A DNA stretch of 35,152 nucleotides from Roseibacillus sp. (GCA_002709915.1 PARF01000049.1:18166-53317), one strand, 5' to 3'. Numbered from the stretch's first letter, positions 16,993 to 27,615 are shown. Notes: generated by a model from the letters alone, not told the origin. Numbers and translations: made by a program.

Positions 16993-17892
16993 GTGAAATA
17001 CGACTTTCTAGATTCGGACGTCCTTTCTCGGCTTGGCGCTCTGCCGGTTGAGGCCCGACTCGCGATGGTAGGCAACGTTGTCGGCAAGCACCGTTCACCA
17101 CATCGGGGGTCATCAGTTGAGTTCGCTGAGTATCGTAAATACGTTCCGGGTGATGACACCCGGAGATTGGACTGGAAGGCATACGCCCGTAGCGATCGTC
17201 ACTACATAAAGGAATTTGAGGCAGACACCAACCTGCGCGCCTATTTTGTCGTCGATTGCAGCGGGTCGATGAAATACTCCTCCGGGGAGTTTGAGTCCAA
17301 GATTCAATTCGCCCGCAGATTCGCTGCCACCATGGCCTACCTTCTCGTCAACCAAGGTGATGCGGCAGGCCTTTCATGCTGCGATGAGACTCTTCATCTG
17401 GAACTGCCGCCCAGCAGGCGTCCTGCCCACCTTCAGAACTTTTTTGAGGTTCTCGGCACGCTCGCCCCCAAGGGTGAAACCGGATTGGTCGATGCCCTCC
17501 ACACTGTCGCCGAAAAAGTCGCCCAACGGGCACTAATTATCGTCCTGTCCGATCTCTTCTGCGATACCCAGTCCTTTGCTGATGCTCTTCAGCACCTTCG
17601 CTACAGAAAACATGACGTGGCTGTCTTCCATCTCATGGATCCACAGGAAATTAACTTTGATTTCACAAGACCCCATCGTTTTGTCGACCTCGAAGATAGC
17701 ACTACGGTCGTTGCCGAGCCTAACCTGATCGCTGACGAATACACAGCCGCAATCCGGGAATTTCTGATGAATATCGAAGCAAGCTGCCATGACGTGCGGG
17801 CCGACTACCACCTCGTAACATCAGATCAGGACTATGAAGAAGTCCTCCGCGACTTCCTGACAAACCGTTTGCCGAAAAAAGGGAAAAAATGA
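16993..17892 (+). CDS. DUF58 protein with VWA-like fold
   Basis: DUF58 proteins are encoded next to moxR in most bacteria and are predicted client or adaptor partners of the ATPase. The 299-residue product has the conserved signature HRSPHRGSSVEFAEYRKYVPGDDTRRLDWKAYARSD (split across about 32-68) and a VWA-like core with a MIDAS motif VVDCSGSMK (Asp-x-Ser-x-Ser) near 91. No membrane helix is visible, unlike the longer membrane-bound DUF58 proteins, so it is probably cytosolic. The start is GTG at 16993; a nearby ATG at 16958 is out of frame and stops after 12 codons. The stop overlaps the start of the next gene by 4 bp (ATGA), which implies translational coupling. Confidence 0.92.
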   Translation: MKYDFLDSDVLSRLGALPVEARLAMVGNVVGKHRSPHRGSSVEFAEYRKYVPGDDTRRLDWKAYARSDRHYIKEFEADTNLRAYFVVDCSGSMKYSSGEFESKIQFARRFAATMAYLLVNQGDAAGLSCCDETLHLELPPSRRPAHLQNFFEVLGTLAPKGETGLVDALHTVAEKVAQRALIIVLSDLFCDTQSFADALQHLRYRKHDVAVFHLMDPQEINFDFTRPHRFVDLEDSTTVVAEPNLIADEYTAAIREFLMNIEASCHDVRADYHLVTSDQDYEEVLRDFLTNRLPKKGKK

Positions 17893-19883
17893 CCTTCCTC
17901 CAACAGGCCATGCTCTGGGGACTTTTCGCGGTCTCTATTCCGGTAATCATCCATCTGTTGAACCGCAGAAGATTTCGCACCGTGGAGTGGGGAGCAATGC
18001 AGTTCCTGCTTAAGGCCACGAGAGATTCCCGAGGCAAGAAAAGGCTTAAGCATATCCTTATCCTCCTCATGCGTTCCCTTGCTGTAGCGGCGCTCGTCTT
18101 TGCTATCGCACGACCACTGGCAGGTGGATTCCTTGGCTGGGGAGGTGGACAGGTCGAAACTGTGGTCCTCATTCTGGATCGGTCCGCCAGCATGGAGCGG
18201 TCAGAAAAGGATATTCAAGTAACCAAGCGGAAGAGTGTTCTCACCAAGGTCGCAGGGGCCATGAATGAACTCGAGGGTGCGCGCCTCGTCGTGATCGATA
18301 GCGCGACAGAGAAGGCACAGGAGGTTCCCTCCCCCGATGTTCTTCCCGAACTCTCCTTCACAGCTCCGACCGACTCCGGAGCAGATATTCCTGGCATGCT
18401 TATTAACGCTCTGGATTACCTCAAGGAAGCGAAGGCAGGACGCAGTGAGATCTGGGTCGCTTCAGACCTCCAGAGAGAAAACTGGGCCCCGGATGACAGC
18501 CGCTGGGAGGCTTTTCGGTCCTCCCTGAATGAGGAGGACTTTCAAATCAAGGTTCGAATCCTCGCTCTTAATGGCCGCGAGCGAAACGATTTTTCTATCC
18601 GGGTTGCCTCTGCTCGCAGAGAGTCCAGAGAGCTCGTTCTTGATCTCGAGCTGCAGCGGGAGGAAGACAACGGGCCTACGAACGTCACAGTCAATGTGGA
18701 CCACATGGGAGCTCGCTCAGGTAGCGAAGTTGCCTTCAACGGACAGAGTCAATCTTTCAGGAAACGTATCGCGCTGACAGGGACGTCCGGGCAGGGCTAT
18801 GGCTGGGTTTCCATCAAAGACAATGCCAACAAGAGAAACAACGTATCCTACTACGCCTATGGCGACGAAGCTCCGGTGCAATCCTGCCTCATTGCCGAGA
18901 GCTCAACCGACGAAGAAACTCTCAAAGCTCTCACGACTGCTCTGGCCCCGGGTTTCGCCAATCAGCAGGTAATTACTCGAAGTCCAGAGCTTGCCTATCA
19001 GGCTAACTTCGATTCCGCCTCTCTTATCGTCTGGAAAGCTCCCATCCCCGACCCACCTTTATCCGATCAGCTGTTTGACTATGTGAAAAGCGGTGGAGTT
19101 GTTCTCTTCCTGCCTCCTTCCGAGGACTCAGAATCCTCATTTGGCGGACTCTCATGGGGAGATCTCAAAGAGGCTCCCAGCGACAAGTATTTTATCGTAA
19201 AGGATTGGGAACGGGGAGATGGAGCATTTCGGGATGCTTCTGACGGATCTCCTCTTCCAATAGACCGCATTCGTGCCATCAAACGTCGCGGGATCACTGG
19301 CGATTACACGGCGCTTGCAAATTGGGTCAATGGTGAACCGCTGCTGGCTCGCCGCGTGATTGAAGCAGGACAAGTGCTGTTTCTTTCCACCTTGCCCAGC
19401 TATACGTGGTCCAACCTTGAGCAGACCGCCCTTCATCTTGTTGCTCTGCAACGTAGTCTGGAGGAAGGCAGCCGTCGTATCGGAGCCAGTTTTTTCGCGG
19501 TGGCAGGGGAAGAGTCTTCTCTCCCGGCTGAAGAGGAAATTCGAACCAGAGTAGACTCCTATCAAGAAATTACTGACTCTGAGAATGCTGATTTTGAGGC
19601 GGGCGTATACCGCCTTGGAGAACGTCTTATAGCCACGAACCGGCCTTTGGGAGAGGATTCTCTTGAAGCTCTCACTGACGCGGATTTGGAAAGCTCCCTC
19701 GCTGATACCGGTTACAGCCTCCTTGAGGAGCAGGACGCATCTGGAGGCAACAGCCTCTCTCGACCGGTCTGGCGCTGGTTCCTGATCGCCATGCTCCTCT
19801 TTCTCATTATGGAAGCTCTCCTCTGCCTTCAACCACGCCGAGCCGCGGCCAGCAGCGCACCCTCACCCCAGACCCTGACGTGA
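17889..19883 (+). CDS. BatA-domain membrane protein with VWA domain
   Basis: The 664-residue membrane protein opens with the BatA N-terminal domain (residues about 1-80: AVSIPVIIHLLNRRRFRTVEWGAMQFL, then a second helix ILILLMRSLAVAALVFAIARPL). A VWA domain follows, with the MIDAS motif ILDRSASME near 96-104. The middle and C-terminal parts carry an amidotransferase-fold-like region, ending in a transmembrane helix (about 634-654). Bat proteins were linked to aerotolerance in Bacteroides; in general they are envelope VWA proteins controlled by MoxR ATPases. It overlaps its upstream and downstream genes by 4 bp each. The molecular target is not known. Confidence 0.88.
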   Translation: MTFLQQAMLWGLFAVSIPVIIHLLNRRRFRTVEWGAMQFLLKATRDSRGKKRLKHILILLMRSLAVAALVFAIARPLAGGFLGWGGGQVETVVLILDRSASMERSEKDIQVTKRKSVLTKVAGAMNELEGARLVVIDSATEKAQEVPSPDVLPELSFTAPTDSGADIPGMLINALDYLKEAKAGRSEIWVASDLQRENWAPDDSRWEAFRSSLNEEDFQIKVRILALNGRERNDFSIRVASARRESRELVLDLELQREEDNGPTNVTVNVDHMGARSGSEVAFNGQSQSFRKRIALTGTSGQGYGWVSIKDNANKRNNVSYYAYGDEAPVQSCLIAESSTDEETLKALTTALAPGFANQQVITRSPELAYQANFDSASLIVWKAPIPDPPLSDQLFDYVKSGGVVLFLPPSEDSESSFGGLSWGDLKEAPSDKYFIVKDWERGDGAFRDASDGSPLPIDRIRAIKRRGITGDYTALANWVNGEPLLARRVIEAGQVLFLSTLPSYTWSNLEQTALHLVALQRSLEEGSRRIGASFFAVAGEESSLPAEEEIRTRVDSYQEITDSENADFEAGVYRLGERLIATNRPLGEDSLEALTDADLESSLADTGYSLLEEQDASGGNSLSRPVWRWFLIAMLLFLIMEALLCLQPRRAAASSAPSPQTLT

Positions 19884-22126
19884 GTTTCAACATTGAAAGC
19901 CTCTACTTCAGCGCACCATTGCCCATTTTTGTAGTGGGTCTGGTTGCTTGGTCGCTCATTCTCCTTCTTTGTATTGTCTCTCTCAAAAGGAGTGCAAGAC
20001 CAGGACGAACTGGCCTTCTGGAATTACTCCGTCTTATCTGTGCGACAGTCACCGTATTCTTCCTGTTCAACCCTGAATGGAGAAAAACCATAGAGCCAGT
20101 CAAACAACCGGAGATCATCATTCTCCACGATGAGTCAGGATCCATGTCTACGGCAGACGCCCGACTGCCGGGGCAAAAGAACGGAACCGGAAAGATCGTA
20201 ACTCGCAAGGAAGTCTCCGAGGCAATTCTTGCAACTGAATTCTGGAAAATTCTGGAAAAGGAAGGGAAACATCGGGTATCCGTCGAATCATTTTCAAAGG
20301 CTCCGGACGATGATGACAGGGAGGCGAGTTCCCTTGCCGTGACCGACATCTACTCCGCTCTCTCCGACCGGATCGAGAACCGTCCAGACCTTCGTGCTGT
20401 CATCATGATTGGAGACGGCGACTGGAACGCCCGGGAGAAACCAGCGCCAGTTGCTGCCGCACAAAAAATGCGTCTACAGGATATTCCTCTTTTCTCGGTA
20501 GTTACCGGCGCTCCTAAGCGCCTGCCAGATCTGGATCTTCTTGCAGTGAAGGCTCCAACATATGGCATCATTGGAGAAAACATCCAGATCCCGTTCACTA
20601 TCGAATCCTCTCTGGATCGCGATGTCCGAACCATCGTTAGGATTCGGGATCAGGCGGGAGTGGAAAAGACCAAGAACATAACGATTCCACGGGGAAGCAC
20701 ACACTATGATGCGATCCTCTGGCGCCTGCAAAAAGAGGGCAGCTCCACACTGGAACTCTCCATCCCATTCGCGGATGGTGAGCTGGTAGAGGAAAACAAC
20801 AGTCGCAGATTTAATATTGCAGGCCGCCCAGAATCTATTCGAGCTCTCATTATCGAGACTTTACCTCGCTGGGAATATCGATTCATCCGGAATGCTCTAT
20901 CAAGAGATCCGGGCGTTGATGTAGATTGTCTTCTGCTCCACCCGCAGCTTGGGCAAGGCGACGGGCCGGATTACATCACGGCTTTCCCCGACAAACTCGA
21001 AGAGCTTCAGAAATACGATGTAATTTTCGTCGGAGATGTTGGAGTCGGCGAGGGAATGCTGACCGCGGAGCAAGCCGAATTACTCAGGGGGCTAGTTGAA
21101 AAACAAGCATCTGGTGTTGTCTTCATTCCAGGCTGGCAGGGAAATCAGTTCAGCCTGCTCGATAATGAGCTCGGAGGATTGATACCCGTGGTGCTCGACG
21201 AGGCTCTCAAAAGCGGCCAGGAAGAGGCGACTGACTCTCCCCTCTCCCTCACCTCCGAGGGCCGAAGCTCACTTCTGACGATGCTTGGTGATACCGAAGA
21301 GGAAAACCCCAATATATGGCGGAGCCTTCCCGGCTTTTACTGGCATGCCCCTGTGGTCCGGGCCAAGAGTGGAACTGAAGTTCTCGCCGTTCATGCCAAC
21401 CGGCGACACCCCAAATACGGACACCGCATACCGCTCATTGTCACTAGTCGAGCTGGCAACGGCAAAGTTCTTTTCATGGGCATCGATTCCGCCTGGCGGT
21501 GGCGTCGGGGAGTTGAGGATCTCTACCATTATCGCTTCTGGGGTCAGGTCGCGCGATGGATGTCTTACCAGAGAAACATGGCGGCTGGTGAGCGAGTCCG
21601 GCTTTATTTTACTCCGGAGCGTCCATTGCCGGGTGAAAATGTAACAATCAATGCCAACGCCTTTCAGGAGAACGGCGCCCCCTTGGAAGAAGGATCCGTT
21701 CTAATTGATCTCACCGCCCCTGATGGGAGCGTCCGGAGGTTTGAGCTAGCCAGAGAGGACGGAACCTGGGGCTCATTCACAGGGCGTTTCAAGGTCACCA
21801 TGCCTGGTGACTGGATCATCGCGGCCCGCACCTCTGAAAGCGAAGAAGGCGCCGTAAAAACAAGAATTATCGCGGAGGGCGCGCAGATTGAGAAGACAGG
21901 CCACCCAGCGCGCCCTGATGTCCTGGAAGAGCTCTCGCGTGTTTCTAGAGGACGAGTCGTCGAAGCCTCCCAGCTGGAGATCCTCGCTCAGGAGATCTAT
22001 GACCTTCCCGAACCCCGCCCGCAGATCATTCCGGAATCACAGTGGGACAAATGGTATGCTGCGGCGGGCCTTATGGGGCTACTGGCGATCTTCTGGATTG
22101 GAAGAAAGCTTAACGGTACTTTTTAA
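19880..22126 (+). CDS. Large membrane VWA/glutamine-amidotransferase-like protein
   Basis: This 748-residue protein has two N-terminal membrane helices (about 14-35 and 47-67), a VWA domain starting IIILHDESGSMS (MIDAS Asp-x-Ser-x-Ser near 84-90), Ig-like middle strands, a class I glutamine-amidotransferase-like region (about 310-420: RALIIETLPRWEYRFIRNAL, then YDVIFVGDVGVGEGMLT), and a final helix near the C-terminus. The architecture matches the giant VWA proteins commonly encoded after BatA-like genes in planctomycetes and Verrucomicrobiota. No amidotransferase Cys nucleophile is evident, so that domain is probably structural. The start is GTG, coupled to the previous stop by a 4-bp overlap. 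It is convergent with ribF, sharing 4 bp. Confidence 0.82.
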   Translation: MSFNIESLYFSAPLPIFVVGLVAWSLILLLCIVSLKRSARPGRTGLLELLRLICATVTVFFLFNPEWRKTIEPVKQPEIIILHDESGSMSTADARLPGQKNGTGKIVTRKEVSEAILATEFWKILEKEGKHRVSVESFSKAPDDDDREASSLAVTDIYSALSDRIENRPDLRAVIMIGDGDWNAREKPAPVAAAQKMRLQDIPLFSVVTGAPKRLPDLDLLAVKAPTYGIIGENIQIPFTIESSLDRDVRTIVRIRDQAGVEKTKNITIPRGSTHYDAILWRLQKEGSSTLELSIPFADGELVEENNSRRFNIAGRPESIRALIIETLPRWEYRFIRNALSRDPGVDVDCLLLHPQLGQGDGPDYITAFPDKLEELQKYDVIFVGDVGVGEGMLTAEQAELLRGLVEKQASGVVFIPGWQGNQFSLLDNELGGLIPVVLDEALKSGQEEATDSPLSLTSEGRSSLLTMLGDTEEENPNIWRSLPGFYWHAPVVRAKSGTEVLAVHANRRHPKYGHRIPLIVTSRAGNGKVLFMGIDSAWRWRRGVEDLYHYRFWGQVARWMSYQRNMAAGERVRLYFTPERPLPGENVTINANAFQENGAPLEEGSVLIDLTAPDGSVRRFELAREDGTWGSFTGRFKVTMPGDWIIAARTSESEEGAVKTRIIAEGAQIEKTGHPARPDVLEELSRVSRGRVVEASQLEILAQEIYDLPEPRPQIIPESQWDKWYAAAGLMGLLAIFWIGRKLNGTF

Positions 22127-23100
22127 TTGCCTCCAATATCGAGGTGGTCGTTGGGTTTCACCTCAGCCTCGTTCACCTGAAAGAGCCTTCTCACCTCCTC
22201 AAGATCCTTCTGGATCTGGTCCTGCAACTCGGCACAGCCCTGAAACTTTTGCTCTCCGCGGATCTTACGGCCAAAGATTATCTCGAGATGTTCACCATAG
22301 AGGCTCCCCTCAAAATCCAGGAGATGCACCTCCAGCTGCCGCCGTGCTCCCCCGACGGTGGGCCTTATTCCTAGGTTTGCCACCGCTTTTCGCTCTCCCC
22401 TCTCTCCCTTGATCCGGGCCAAAACCGCATACACTCCGTCAGGCGGAAGCTGCTCATCACCTACCAGGATATTGGCAGTGGGTGCTCCCAGCTTTCTGCC
22501 CAACTGCTCTCCGCGTACGACCGTACCCAGCACACTGTACGATCGGCCAAGCATTTCGCGTACATAACCGAGATGCCCGTCACGCAAGGCCCTTCTTAGG
22601 CGTGTACTGCTGATCCTCTCTCCTCGACATGTGACCGCAGGTATCTCCTCGACCTTGACGTTGTAGTCCCCACTGCAGGAGCGGAGAAATGCCACCGTCC
22701 CCTGTCGCCCTTTCCCGAATTTCCAATCTTCTCCCACTACTACCTGTCGTAAGCCAGGCACTGCCAGCAGGCTCTCGGTAAAAGCAGCAGCAGTCTGACG
22801 AGCCAGATCTTGGTCAAAGTGTAAAACCAACAGAACCTCGATACCGAACGAATCGAGTAGAAGCTCCTTTTGCTCTAAAGAAGAAAAAATTCGCCGTGGG
22901 GCATTCTCAGGAGAGATTACCTGAATGGGATGAGGCTCAAAGGTCAGCACACCCGGAATTCCGCCGCTGATTTCAGCACCATTTACTGCAGCCTTGATAA
23001 CCGCCTGATGACCAAGATGGAGTCCATCGAAAACACCCATCGCGAGGTGCAGGGGATTACCGACATCCGCGAGCTCAGCGATGGTCGAACAACGAGTCAC
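22123..23100 (-). CDS. ribF: Bifunctional riboflavin kinase/FAD synthetase
   Basis: It phosphorylates riboflavin to FMN and adenylates FMN to FAD. The 325-residue protein has the N-terminal nucleotidyltransferase with GVFDGLHLGHQAVI (about 22-35) and RISSTRLRRALRDG, and the C-terminal flavokinase with GEQLGRKLGAPTANI, PPDGVYAV and ANLGIRPTVGG. The start is GTG at 23100, preceded by AAGGA directly upstream, one of the few Shine-Dalgarno-like sites in the window. It is the last gene of the nusA-infB-rbfA-nrnA-truB transcript, 19 bp after truB, a linkage also seen in many other bacteria. Confidence 0.95.
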   Translation of the reverse strand: MTRCSTIAELADVGNPLHLAMGVFDGLHLGHQAVIKAAVNGAEISGGIPGVLTFEPHPIQVISPENAPRRIFSSLEQKELLLDSFGIEVLLVLHFDQDLARQTAAAFTESLLAVPGLRQVVVGEDWKFGKGRQGTVAFLRSCSGDYNVKVEEIPAVTCRGERISSTRLRRALRDGHLGYVREMLGRSYSVLGTVVRGEQLGRKLGAPTANILVGDEQLPPDGVYAVLARIKGERGERKAVANLGIRPTVGGARRQLEVHLLDFEGSLYGEHLEIIFGRKIRGEQKFQGCAELQDQIQKDLEEVRRLFQVNEAEVKPNDHLDIGGN

Positions 23101-23119
23101 TCCTTTTTCCTGAAAGGCG

Positions 23120-23845
23120 TTAAGCTCCCCGCATCAGAGAGATTTCAGCCAGGCTAACCATCGAATTGATCAGTTCCTCGGCTCGTCCGGACTTCAAGGC
23201 TTTCACCCCGACCGCGCGCTCTAGAGTGAACTCACCCGAACGGGTCCTTCGCAGGGCCGACAAATGTCCGCCACAGTCCAGAGTGGCACCAATATCATGC
23301 GCATAACTCCGAACATAGAACCCCTTGGAGCAATTCACCGTGAAATCGATTTCCGGAAGCGAAACTCTCGTCAGCTCATAATCCGTGACATACACGGGAC
23401 GGGGGTCCCGTTTTACCTCTTTGCCCTTCCGTGCCAGCTTATATAGAGGAACACCATCCTTCTTTATAGCTGATACCATGGGAGGCATCTGCTCAAAGTT
23501 TCCGGAGTATTTTTCAAAGGCTGCCCGGATGGCCTCATCACCCGGAGACCCAACCTCCCTTTCTTCAACAATATCTCCTTCGGCATCCTGAGTTGTCGTA
23601 GTCGCTCCCAGCGTAATGGTTCCTACGTATTGCTTATCCTCACTCATCAGGAGGTCCTGTATCTTCGTAGCGCGTCCAACCACCAGCATGAGGAGCCCAG
23701 TCGCCATCGGATCCAGTGTTCCACAATGTCCAATTTTTTTGATCCCCATCGATCGCCGTGCGATCGCAACAACGTCGTGGGAGGTCATCCCGGGATCCTT
23801 ATCAACAAGCAAAACTCCACTCGGAGCAGTATTAGGGTTATTCAT
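23120..23845 (-). CDS. truB: tRNA pseudouridine(55) synthase
   Basis: It makes pseudouridine 55 in the T-loop of elongator tRNAs. The 241-residue product starts with the typical SGVLLVDKDPGMTSHDVV, carries the catalytic Asp45 in GHCGTLDPMATGLL, and has the RDPRPVYVTDYEL and GFYVRSYAHDIG segments. It ends soon after LRRTRSGEFTLERA, so it lacks the C-terminal PUA-like domain present in the 314-residue E. coli enzyme. Its start overlaps the nrnA stop by 4 bp, so the two genes are translationally coupled. Confidence 0.95.
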   Translation of the reverse strand: MNNPNTAPSGVLLVDKDPGMTSHDVVAIARRSMGIKKIGHCGTLDPMATGLLMLVVGRATKIQDLLMSEDKQYVGTITLGATTTTQDAEGDIVEEREVGSPGDEAIRAAFEKYSGNFEQMPPMVSAIKKDGVPLYKLARKGKEVKRDPRPVYVTDYELTRVSLPEIDFTVNCSKGFYVRSYAHDIGATLDCGGHLSALRRTRSGEFTLERAVGVKALKSGRAEELINSMVSLAEISLMRGA

Positions 23846-24828
23846 AGTTTGCGAGAAGGAAGAGCTTTCTGGGTTACCTCAACAAAGCGCAAGACCGCTT
23901 CATCTAGAGGACCGGCTGTCTTAGCACCTGCCGCAAGGGCATGGCCACCCCCACCAAACTGAGCGCATATGTCACACACGTTGACGGAAGAATTCTTGGA
24001 TCGTAGCGAAAATCTGATTTTACCATCATCCATTTCCTCAATGAATCCACAGACCAAGACTCCTTGAATGGCACGTAATACATCAATCAACCCTTCACCA
24101 TCACCAGCCTGTATCCCTATTCTTTTCTTGGTGCCTCGTGACAGGGTCCACCATGCTATCCTACCGTCATCACTCAACTGCATTGTCTCCAGAAGACACC
24201 TCAAAAGCTCCACTCTCCGCAAGGGGTAATCGTGATACAGACGTGATGTGAGGGCTACCACATCAAGGCCCTGCTCAACAAGATCAGCTGCCATTTTATG
24301 AGAACGTCCCGACGTATTGGAGTATTGGAAAGATCCCGTATCTGTGGAAAGCGCAACATAGAGAGCATCCCGGGCTATGTCCGGGAGAGGCCAGTTGAGC
24401 TCCCTGATGATCGCATAAAGGATTTCCGCCGTCGCCGCTGATCTTACATCAATCAGCCAGTAATCACCATATTTCTCATTCGAAATGTGGTGATCTATGT
24501 TGACCCAGATCTGGTCCCCTGACAGCGAATCGAGGCACCTTTCTCCCAGCCGTTCCCTGTTTGCAGTATCCAACGCGATGACCACCTCTGCATCCAGTGA
24601 CCCGGAGGGGCATTGGACACCCTGCGACCCTCTCATGAAACGAAGATTATCAGGCACCGGGTCTTCATTCAAACCCACCACGTGCTTGCCCAGCTCTTCA
24701 AGAACCGCCTTGAGTGCAACCACCGAACCAATTGCATCCCCATCGGGGCGCGCATGGCTCAAGAGCACGAAATTCTCGTGTTTTGAAACAATCTCGGAAA
24801 AATGAGACGCTGTGATCTTTTGACCCAT
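23842..24828 (-). CDS. nrnA: DHH-family nanoRNase/pAp phosphatase
   Basis: NrnA-type enzymes degrade 2-5 nt RNAs and often dephosphorylate 3'-phosphoadenosine 5'-phosphate. The 328-residue protein has the DHH motifs SHARPDGDAIGS (Asp29, Asp31), ALDTANRERLG, NIDHHISNEKYGD and STDTGSFQYSNTS, followed by a DHHA1 domain with the FGGGGHALAAGAK glycine-rich substrate motif. Its place between rbfA and truB is a conserved neighbourhood in Firmicutes, Bacteroidetes and others. A 221-bp gap with no recognisable gene separates it from rbfA. Confidence 0.93.
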   Translation of the reverse strand: MGQKITASHFSEIVSKHENFVLLSHARPDGDAIGSVVALKAVLEELGKHVVGLNEDPVPDNLRFMRGSQGVQCPSGSLDAEVVIALDTANRERLGERCLDSLSGDQIWVNIDHHISNEKYGDYWLIDVRSAATAEILYAIIRELNWPLPDIARDALYVALSTDTGSFQYSNTSGRSHKMAADLVEQGLDVVALTSRLYHDYPLRRVELLRCLLETMQLSDDGRIAWWTLSRGTKKRIGIQAGDGEGLIDVLRAIQGVLVCGFIEEMDDGKIRFSLRSKNSSVNVCDICAQFGGGGHALAAGAKTAGPLDEAVLRFVEVTQKALPSRKL

Positions 24829-25049
24829 GAACGGTTGGAACGTGCGGGGGGAAGGCGGCGGATTGTCTACGCCACCTGCTCGATCGCAAGCAAAACTGGG
24901 ATTCCCACCAACCTAGTCCCCTTTTAGTCCTTTCTCATCAGTTCACGTCACGGGGCGATGTCCTGCTTTATCCCGGACAGCCCGAATGAAAACTTTATTG
25001 TGGCAATGAGGCGTCAAGGCCTTTCCATCCGTTGCCGGGAAGAGCGAAT

Positions 25050-25433
25050 TTACTCCTTAAATTCTGGCTCGTCTTCGCCCTCCTTCAGGGGAGGTGCAAC
25101 AGGTAGCTCCGCAACCTCATCGAGTAGATTGACAATATCAACTCCACGAACAACTGAGTCATCTCCCACAAACCTGAGGACCGGCGTGTTCTTCAAAATC
25201 ACCCTCTTCATGACGCGACCCTGAATAGCACCTCTTTCACCATTTAGCCGCTCGATGACTTTTTCCTGATGGCCGCCAAGAACACCCACATACACTCTCG
25301 CATCCTTAAGATCTTGGGCGACTTCAACAGAGTTCACTGTGACCAGTAGACCCTTCCACTCAAAATCTCGCTGTAGAACACTACTGATCTCGCGCTTGAG
25401 CAGCTCATTTACTCTATCCATACGCCTCGACAT
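25050..25433 (-). CDS. rbfA: 30S ribosome-binding factor A
   Basis: RbfA is a KH-like cold-shock factor that helps mature the 16S 5' end. The 127 residues begin MSRRMDRVNELLKREISSVL, include VTVNSVEVAQDLKDARVYVGVLG, and LKNTPVLRFVGDDSVVRGVDIVNLLDE, all typical. The ATG at 25433 is chosen because it begins the conserved N-terminus; an in-frame Met at 25514 would overlap the infB stop and adds a segment without family similarity. It follows infB by 44 bp. Confidence 0.93.
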   Translation of the reverse strand: MSRRMDRVNELLKREISSVLQRDFEWKGLLVTVNSVEVAQDLKDARVYVGVLGGHQEKVIERLNGERGAIQGRVMKRVILKNTPVLRFVGDDSVVRGVDIVNLLDEVAELPVAPPLKEGEDEPEFKE

Positions 25434-25477
25434 GGCCACCGTATGTTTCTCCCAAAAATTCCGGACAGAACAGCTCT

Positions 25478-27580
25478 CTAGAGCGTCTGATTGATTTTCT
25501 CCAGATCGTAGCACTCGATTACGTCACCCTCTTCATACTCATTAAACTCTCCCAGACGAATTCCACACTCGATACCCTGTTTTACCTCCTCCACATCGTC
25601 TTGAATACGCCGTAAGGTGGACATCTTCCCGTCAAATACCGGAGTTCCATCCCGCATTACACGGGCATGTGCTGTCCGAGTGACCTTTCCATCAGCAACA
25701 AGGCAACCCGCCGCACGACCCCGCTTCACCTTGAAGACCTGTTTCACCTCTGCATGTCCCAGAATCTTTTCCCTGAGCTCAGGCTCCAACAAGCCAAGCA
25801 TGGCGTCCTTCACTTGATCGATAAGCTCATACACTATCGAGTAAAGCTTAACCTGAACGCCTTCCCTTTTGGCCGCCTTCACGGCATTGCTCTCGACCTT
25901 GATATTGAACCCAAGGACTACCGCATCGGCACTGCTCGCCAAAAGAATATCAGATTCGCTAACCGAACCCGCTGCTGCATGGATGAAATTAACATCCACC
26001 TTGTCTGATTCGACATCCCCGATCGCGCCCCTGATTGCCTCGACTGATCCCTGAACATCGCACTTCAGGATAATTTTGAGCTCTGCCTTCTGCCCGCCCT
26101 CGACGCGCGCCAGCATATCCTCCATGCGACTCTTTTTAGGTCGCTCCAGTCGGCTTTGCCTGAGCTCAAGCTGACGCTCGTCGCTGAGTTTTTTGGCCGC
26201 TCGCTCGTTCTCCATCGCGACGAGCTCATCTCCAACGTTTGGCAGCTCGGCAAATCCAAGGACTTCTACCGGAGTTGCTGGACCAGCCTTCTTCACCTGC
26301 TCACCCCGGTCATTGAGCAACGACTTCACCTTCCCGGCGTAGGGCCCGCAGATGAAGGGAGTTCCGACTCTAAGAGTGCCGGCTTCGACTACAACAGTAG
26401 CTGTCGGACCCTTGCCCGGCTGAATTTCTGCTTCGATAACTGCGGCCCGAGCATTTGCTTCAGGGTTGGCCTTGAGTTCCAGAACCTCAGCCTGCAAAGC
26501 CATGAGCTCGGCCAGCTCATTCATTCCCTGTCCCGTGATCGCAGAAACTTCAACGACCTCTGTCTTACCTCCAAGATCTGTGGACATGAGGTCATGCTCC
26601 ATGAGCTGCGTTTTAACCCGCATGGGGTCGGCCCCGGTAACATCACACTTGTTGATTGCGACGATGATGGTCTTTCCAGCAGCCTTGGCATGACTTATTG
26701 CCTCTTTTGTCTGGGGCATTATCCCGTCATCAGCTGCCACGACGAGGACGATGATGTCGGTGACATCCGCCCCCCGCGCCCTCATTTCAGTGAAAATCGC
26801 GTGCCCGGGGGTATCAATAAAAGTGATGGGGTGCCCTTCATGCTCGACCCGGTAGGCCCCGATGTGCTGCGTAATCCCACCGGCTTCTCCGTCTACAACT
26901 TTTGATTTACGCAGATAATCGAGGAGGGACGTTTTCCCGTGATCAACGTGTCCCATGAAAGTGATGATCGGCGCCCGTAACTCAAGCTTCTCGGCTGGCT
27001 CGTCCTCCTCAGGCTCAGGCTCCTCAATAACTTCCTCTACCTTGTGGACCCCGCCACCCTTTTCCCGCTTCTCTCGTTCAAAGACAAATCCATGCTGCTC
27101 GCAGACTTTTTCTGCAATCTCGGGTTCAATGGCCTGATTTGGGGCGACGAAAACCTCCAAGGCAATGAGATCTGCCATGATCTCAAAAGGCTTCAGCCCC
27201 ATCATCTCTGCCAGCACGCTGACAATAATCGGCGGCTTGATGCTTATGGTGTTTCCTTCAACAATCCCGGCTTCACTTCCAACCTCGACCTCTTCCCCGG
27301 TCCCACCCGGATCCACAGGGGCCGCAAAATCAACATCCTCTTCCTCTGCAAGCTTTGATATGCTTGGAAGCTGCTTCTTCCCCGATTTTTCTGTTTTCCT
27401 CACCGCCGTCTTTTTCTGCTCACCCTCATCAAGGATGTCCAAAGCTTCATCCTTCCTGTCCTGCACGGTCTTCTGCTCAGATGCCTGAGCCCGCTGCCTT
27501 TCACGGCGCGACGGCTTCTTGGGTCCATCGACCAAGTCGAGCACCTCCTTTTTCTTGTCGCTATCGCCCTTGTCTGGCAT
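25478..27580 (-). CDS. infB: Translation initiation factor IF-2
   Basis: IF2 is the GTPase that recruits fMet-tRNA to the 30S complex and promotes subunit joining. The 700-residue protein has a charged, low-complexity N-terminal region (1-110), an IF2-N-like fold with [20 protein letters not shown] (111-130), and the G domain with G1 GHVDHGKT (210-217), G3 DTPGH and G4 NKCD. Domains II, III and the C-terminal tRNA-binding domain end in [15 protein letters not shown]. The N-terminal part is shorter than in E. coli (890 residues). It lies 35 bp after nusA; no Shine-Dalgarno sequence precedes the ATG. Confidence 0.97.
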   Translation of the reverse strand: MPDKGDSDKKKEVLDLVDGPKKPSRRERQRAQASEQKTVQDRKDEALDILDEGEQKKTAVRKTEKSGKKQLPSISKLAEEEDVDFAAPVDPGGTGEEVEVGSEAGIVEGNTISIKPPIIVSVLAEMMGLKPFEIMADLIALEVFVAPNQAIEPEIAEKVCEQHGFVFEREKREKGGGVHKVEEVIEEPEPEEDEPAEKLELRAPIITFMGHVDHGKTSLLDYLRKSKVVDGEAGGITQHIGAYRVEHEGHPITFIDTPGHAIFTEMRARGADVTDIIVLVVAADDGIMPQTKEAISHAKAAGKTIIVAINKCDVTGADPMRVKTQLMEHDLMSTDLGGKTEVVEVSAITGQGMNELAELMALQAEVLELKANPEANARAAVIEAEIQPGKGPTATVVVEAGTLRVGTPFICGPYAGKVKSLLNDRGEQVKKAGPATPVEVLGFAELPNVGDELVAMENERAAKKLSDERQLELRQSRLERPKKSRMEDMLARVEGGQKAELKIILKCDVQGSVEAIRGAIGDVESDKVDVNFIHAAAGSVSESDILLASSADAVVLGFNIKVESNAVKAAKREGVQVKLYSIVYELIDQVKDAMLGLLEPELREKILGHAEVKQVFKVKRGRAAGCLVADGKVTRTAHARVMRDGTPVFDGKMSTLRRIQDDVEEVKQGIECGIRLGEFNEYEEGDVIECYDLEKINQTL

Positions 27581-27615
27581 GGTGGTAATCTGGAACTTAC
27601 GCGTCTCCTATTCTA

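Noticed and set aside
24829-25049. 221-bp gap between nrnA and rbfA
   Set aside because: Checked for a small gene or terminator on both strands; nothing convincing seen.
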